A DNA stretch of 9,606 bases, from the NCBI GenBank assembly GCA_964384025.1, contig CAYLJJ010000155.1, positions 1-9,606 on the forward strand, written 5' to 3'. The DNA is from CAYLJJ01 sp964384025 (GTDB taxonomy: Bacteria; Myxococcota_A; Bradymonadia; UBA7976; UBA1532). Positions 6,695 to 9,606 of the stretch are shown here, one piece after another (the first letter of the stretch is position 1; each line of letters starts with the position of its first letter). A program made the translations under genes and the position numbers. Under the pieces are notes generated by a model. The model saw only the letters and a list, made by a program, of their open reading frames with translations. It searched no databases and had not been told where the DNA came from.

Positions 6695-9606
6695 GTGAGA
6701 CATTTGATCCAGATTTTGAGCATCGGCCTGATGACCGTGGGCCTCTCAGCCTGTTTTGAGATCGAGGAGGAGGTCGGCTCCAACTTGGACGCGAGCGGTC
6801 AAGCAGGGAGTGGAGGCCAGCAGGGCAGCAATGACTGTCGAGCTGATGAAAATTGTGCCTCAGATGAGCAGTGTATCGATGGGGTCTGCGAGCTGGCCTG
6901 CCAAGCTGAAGCTGAGGTCTGTGACGGCCAAGACAACGACTGTGATGGTGAGATCGATGAGGGCTGCAATGAGCCGCCCTTGGATATGGATGGTGATGGC
7001 ATCCTGGACAGCGATGACAACTGTCCCCAACTTCCCAACCCGGCTCAGATCGACAGCGATGGAGATGGTGTAGGCGATCTTTGTGAGCCACCTGATCCTG
7101 AGTGTGTTCCTGAGATCTGCCTTGACGGCATCGACAACGACTGTGATGGCGAGATCGATGAGGAGTGCGAGGATCCTGAGTGCGTCCCTGAGGTTTGCTT
7201 CGACCGTATCGACAACGACTGTGATGGTGAGATCGATGAGGGTTGCGACGAGCCTTGTGAGGATCTAGACGCTGATGGATTCTGTGCATCCATGGACTGC
7301 GATGACTCTAACCCTATGGTCCACCCCGCCATGCAGGAGATCTGCGGTGATGAGCTGGATAACAACTGTAACCGCTTGGTCGATGAGGGTTGCGAAGAGC
7401 CGCTTGAGTGTGGCCCTCGGGAGTGTGGTCCTCCTCTGGGGATGCCCAATTGGCAGTGCGCTGATGGTTCAATGGGAGGCCCCACCGGTCGCTGCTTGAG
7501 GGGCGCTGATGGTCAGTGTGGTTGGGAGATTCGGGAATGCCCTGAGCTGCGTGGGTGTGGCGGTATCGCTGGCATTCAGTGCGAGCACAATGAGTTTTGC
7601 GACTATCCAGACAATAGCACGTGTGGTGCTAACGATATGATGGGTGTTTGTACCCCTCGTAGCGAAGTGTGCATAGAGATCTTTATGCCGGTTTGTGGTT
7701 GTGACAACAACACCTATGAGAATATCTGTGAAGCTCACGCAGCCGGTGTCGATATCTTCTCTCGAGGAGGATGCGAAGAGCAGTGTGATCGCTTCGAACT
7801 CTGTGATGGCCTTGATAATGATTGTGATGGTGAGATCGATGAAGAGGCAGTCTGCCCCAACGGCATGATCTGCTTAGGTGGAGGCTGCGTGCCCATCGAT
7901 CCTCACGCCTGTACTCCTGAGGAGTGTGGTCCTCCCTCACGTATGCCCAACTGGGAGTGCGCTGATGGCAGCGTGGGTGGCCCCACAGGTCGCTGCCTCC
8001 GCAACGAGACTGGGGAGTGTGGTTGGGAGATCCATGAGTGCCCCCAGGAGCCTGAGTTCTGTGGTGTTCGTGGTGGTGTTCGCTGTGGCGCGGATGAGTT
8101 CTGTGATTTTCCCCGAGATGCACACTGTGGCGCTGCGGATCACCCTGGTGTTTGCCGTCCCCGACCTGAGGGCTGCTTTGAGATTTGGGAGCCGGTCTGT
8201 GGTTGTGATAATCGCACCTATGGCAATCAGTGCCAAGCCAACGCCAACGGCGTGAGCGTCCTCCGGGATGGCCCTTGTGAGAATGTAGGCAATTGTGAGG
8301 ATCCCAACGTCGAGCCCGCGCCAGAGGTCTGCAACGCCATCGACGATGACTGTGATGGTCAGGTGGACGAGGATGTTCGCTGCGATGATGGCAACTTCTG
8401 TGTGGATGGACACTGCCAACACCCTGATGAGTGTCCCTCTGAGGCCTGTGGCCCCCAACTTGGGATGCCCAACTATCTCTGCGAAGATGGCAGCATGGGT
8501 GGCCCCACTGGTCGCTGTCTGCCCACTGCTGATGGTGTCTGTGGTTGGGAGATCCGAGAGTGCCCTCAGGAGTCAGAGGGCTGTGGTGGCTTTGCCGGTC
8601 TCCAGTGCCCTGAGGGACAATACTGTGACTATCCCGAGAACGCTCAGTGTGGTCGAGGCGATATGATGGGTGTCTGCCAGCCTCGTCCTCGAGTCTGTCC
8701 TGAGTTCTTCCACCCTGTCTGTGGCTGTAACGGCCAGACCTATGGGAACCCCTGCTTCGCTGCTGCCGAGGGGGTAGATGTCCTGGGAGATGGCCCCTGT
8801 GAATGCGATCCTGTCCGCGAGATCTGTGACGGCATCGACAATGATTGTGATGGGATGGTGGATGAGGGCTGTGATCACTGTCAGGCGAACGCTGACTGTC
8901 CTCAGGGGCAGGTTTGTAGCTTGGTGACGGGGGAGTGCGAGCCTGAACAGCAAGACCTTTGCCGTATGGACAGCGATTGTGCTCAGGATGAATTCTGTCG
9001 CAACGGCGCCTGCTTCCCTCAAGAAGACTGCAACAATGGCGTTCTTTGCAATGGAATCTGCACCGATATCCGGCAAGATCCCAGCAACTGTGGAGCCTGT
9101 GGGATGCACTGCCCTGTGGGTAGCATCTGCGAAGGTGGTAACTGTGCAGAGGACAACAGCCGCTGCAACTGGGATCGGGACTGTGCTCCTGGAGAGCACT
9201 GTCTTAACGGTGTTTGCCAAGAGGCCAACGGCTGCGGACCCAACCAGCCCTGCCCCCGAGGGATGCTTTGTGAAGATGGTGTCTGCATCGAGATTCCAGC
9301 TGAGATCTGTGGCAACAATATCGACGATGATAGAGATGGCTTGGTAGATGAAGGCTGCGAAGATCCTGGCCATGATATGGATGAAGATGGCGTTTCCGAT
9401 GCTCAGGACAACTGTCCTCGAACTCCCAACCCAGACCAAGCTGATATGGATGGTGATGGGATCGGTGATGCTTGTTCAGAGCATCCCGTGTGTCACGTAG
9501 ATGATGATTGTCCTCAGGGGACGTTCTGCATCAACGGAACCTGTATGCTCGATGAAGAGCCTCAGGAGTGTGGCGGACTTCTGGGACTTCAGTGTCCCCG
9601 AGGCCA
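6695..9606 (+). CDS. Large Cys/Asp-rich lipoprotein with MopE-type, TSP3, Kazal-like and Stig1-like repeats; 3' end beyond window
   Basis: 970 codons are open to the right edge. Residues 1-20 are a lipoprotein signal peptide ending in the lipobox LSAC (C20), and Phe at +2 fits outer-membrane sorting. I read eight MopE-type metal-binding repeats (EVCDGxDNDCDGxIDEGC) at about 74-91, 139-158, 165-184, 189-233 (the fullest, with DLDADGFC and DCDDSNPMVHP), 368-387, 544-563, 709-726 and 870-888. Two thrombospondin type 3 Ca-binding repeats lie at 96-130 and 893-927 (DxDGDGxxD...DNCP). Three composite blocks at 243-360, 410-528 and 583-702 each end in a Kazal-like domain (PVCGC..TY.N.C). A Stig1-like CNGIC...NCGACGMHC stretch is at 785-817, flanked by short 'DC..gefC.nG.C' pairs. 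A fourth composite block begins at 958. An exposed, Ca- and disulfide-stabilised envelope protein, perhaps for adhesion or protease control, is inferred; no catalytic domain is seen. It lies just downstream of the transposase relic. Confidence 0.88.
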   Translation, partial: MRHLIQILSIGLMTVGLSACFEIEEEVGSNLDASGQAGSGGQQGSNDCRADENCASDEQCIDGVCELACQAEAEVCDGQDNDCDGEIDEGCNEPPLDMDGDGILDSDDNCPQLPNPAQIDSDGDGVGDLCEPPDPECVPEICLDGIDNDCDGEIDEECEDPECVPEVCFDRIDNDCDGEIDEGCDEPCEDLDADGFCASMDCDDSNPMVHPAMQEICGDELDNNCNRLVDEGCEEPLECGPRECGPPLGMPNWQCADGSMGGPTGRCLRGADGQCGWEIRECPELRGCGGIAGIQCEHNEFCDYPDNSTCGANDMMGVCTPRSEVCIEIFMPVCGCDNNTYENICEAHAAGVDIFSRGGCEEQCDRFELCDGLDNDCDGEIDEEAVCPNGMICLGGGCVPIDPHACTPEECGPPSRMPNWECADGSVGGPTGRCLRNETGECGWEIHECPQEPEFCGVRGGVRCGADEFCDFPRDAHCGAADHPGVCRPRPEGCFEIWEPVCGCDNRTYGNQCQANANGVSVLRDGPCENVGNCEDPNVEPAPEVCNAIDDDCDGQVDEDVRCDDGNFCVDGHCQHPDECPSEACGPQLGMPNYLCEDGSMGGPTGRCLPTADGVCGWEIRECPQESEGCGGFAGLQCPEGQYCDYPENAQCGRGDMMGVCQPRPRVCPEFFHPVCGCNGQTYGNPCFAAAEGVDVLGDGPCECDPVREICDGIDNDCDGMVDEGCDHCQANADCPQGQVCSLVTGECEPEQQDLCRMDSDCAQDEFCRNGACFPQEDCNNGVLCNGICTDIRQDPSNCGACGMHCPVGSICEGGNCAEDNSRCNWDRDCAPGEHCLNGVCQEANGCGPNQPCPRGMLCEDGVCIEIPAEICGNNIDDDRDGLVDEGCEDPGHDMDEDGVSDAQDNCPRTPNPDQADMDGDGIGDACSEHPVCHVDDDCPQGTFCINGTCMLDEEPQECGGLLGLQCPRG
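7097..7252 (+). repeat. Two tandem 78-bp copies encoding MopE-type repeats
   Basis: Positions 7097-7174 and 7175-7252 are adjacent in-frame copies of a 26-codon unit (P-E-C-V-P-E then the CxDxIDNDCDGEIDE core). By eye they differ at about 13 of 78 bases, many of them silent, and share the exact core ATCGACAACGACTGTGATGG. This points to a fairly recent local duplication within the lipoprotein gene. Confidence 0.85.
7421..7774 (+). repeat. Composite Cys-rich block, copy 1 (CGP half plus Kazal-like half)
   Basis: This encodes 118 residues. The first half begins ECGPPLGMPNWQC and contains GGPTGRC and CGWEIRECP. The second half begins CGGIAGIQC, contains EFCDYP and DMMGVC, and ends in a Kazal-like domain (7670-7774, PVCGCDNNTYENIC). 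The predicted P1 residue, second after the Cys in VCIEI, is Glu. A MopE-type repeat precedes it and another follows. Confidence 0.8.
7922..8278 (+). repeat. Composite Cys-rich block, copy 2
   Basis: This encodes 119 residues, collinear with copy 1: ECGPPSRMPNWEC, GGPTGRC, CGWEIHECP, CGVRGGVRC, EFCDFP, GVCRPRPEGC, then a Kazal-like domain (8174-8278, PVCGCDNRTYGNQC) with Glu at the predicted P1 site. It starts 501 bases after copy 1. Confidence 0.8.
8441..8800 (+). repeat. Composite Cys-rich block, copy 3
   Basis: This encodes 120 residues, collinear with the others: ACGPQLGMPNYLC, GGPTGRC, CGWEIRECP, CGGFAGLQC, YCDYP, DMMGVC, then a Kazal-like domain (8696-8800, PVCGCNGQTYGNPC) with Glu at the predicted P1 site. 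It starts 519 bases after copy 2 and is followed directly by a MopE-type repeat. Confidence 0.8.
9566..9606 (+). repeat. Start of a fourth Kazal-side half-block, cut by the window edge
   Basis: ECGGLLGLQCPRG matches the opening of the second half of the composite blocks (CGGIAGIQC and CGGFAGLQCPEG). The preceding 'CGP..GMPN..GGPTGRC' half is absent here, so this copy appears to be a half-block. Its Kazal-like part would lie beyond the window. Confidence 0.6.

Noticed and set aside
8573..9439. Long minus-strand open frame (288 codons) antisense to the lipoprotein gene, with several shorter ones at 6624-8458.
   Set aside because: They are shadows of a Cys/Asp-rich repeat gene: reverse complements of GAT/TGT/GAC codons avoid stops and give Ile/Thr/Ala- or His/Arg/Ser-rich low-complexity protein. 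None has a plausible ribosome site or a recognisable domain.
6695..9606. Tandem Cys-rich repeats considered as a CRISPR-like or phase-variable repeat array.
   Set aside because: Repeats are in-frame protein domains with diverged sequence, not short identical repeats with unique spacers, and no homopolymeric slippage tract is seen.

Overview
The window looks like a chromosomal piece of a predatory-type deltaproteobacterial relative (Myxococcota or Bradymonadales-like). Three things suggest this: a Hanks-type Ser/Thr kinase with the 'GGMAEVFKG' glycine loop and C-terminal PEGA domains, a very large Cys/Asp-rich lipoprotein built of MopE-type, thrombospondin-3 and Kazal-like repeats, and a secreted protein resembling the alpha/alpha-toroid proteins common in that group. 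This assignment rests on remembered family patterns, not on a search.

Layout. Positions 1-1480 (minus) hold the N-terminal 493 residues of a secreted protein whose gene runs off the left edge. It is clearly AT-richer than its neighbours and has its own candidate promoter and an operator-like palindrome. Positions 1716-3984 (minus) hold a probable two-gene operon: a membrane-anchored M28 zinc aminopeptidase followed by a DHH-family phosphoesterase. A 126-base divergent gap separates it from a 654-residue membrane Ser/Thr kinase at 4111-6075 (plus). Positions 6076-6694 hold no intact gene, but they contain the wreck of an IS1595-type transposase N-terminus (two frameshifts, one internal stop, one lost zinc-ribbon Cys, then truncation). 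From 6695 (plus) to the right edge runs the lipoprotein gene: 970 codons are visible and the end is not.

How the genes fit together. The peptidase and phosphoesterase are probably co-transcribed, but no shared pathway is evident. The kinase is divergent from them and may share the intergenic control region. The lipoprotein is a modular, probably calcium-binding and disulfide-rich envelope protein. Its most notable feature is a supra-repeat of about 170 residues: a MopE repeat, a short Cys pair, a 'CGP..GMPN..GGPTGRC' block and a Kazal-like block, occurring three times, with part of a fourth block at the edge. All three Kazal-like blocks carry Glu at the predicted P1 site. I see no rRNA, tRNA, CRISPR array or complete mobile element, and no defined defence or secretion system.
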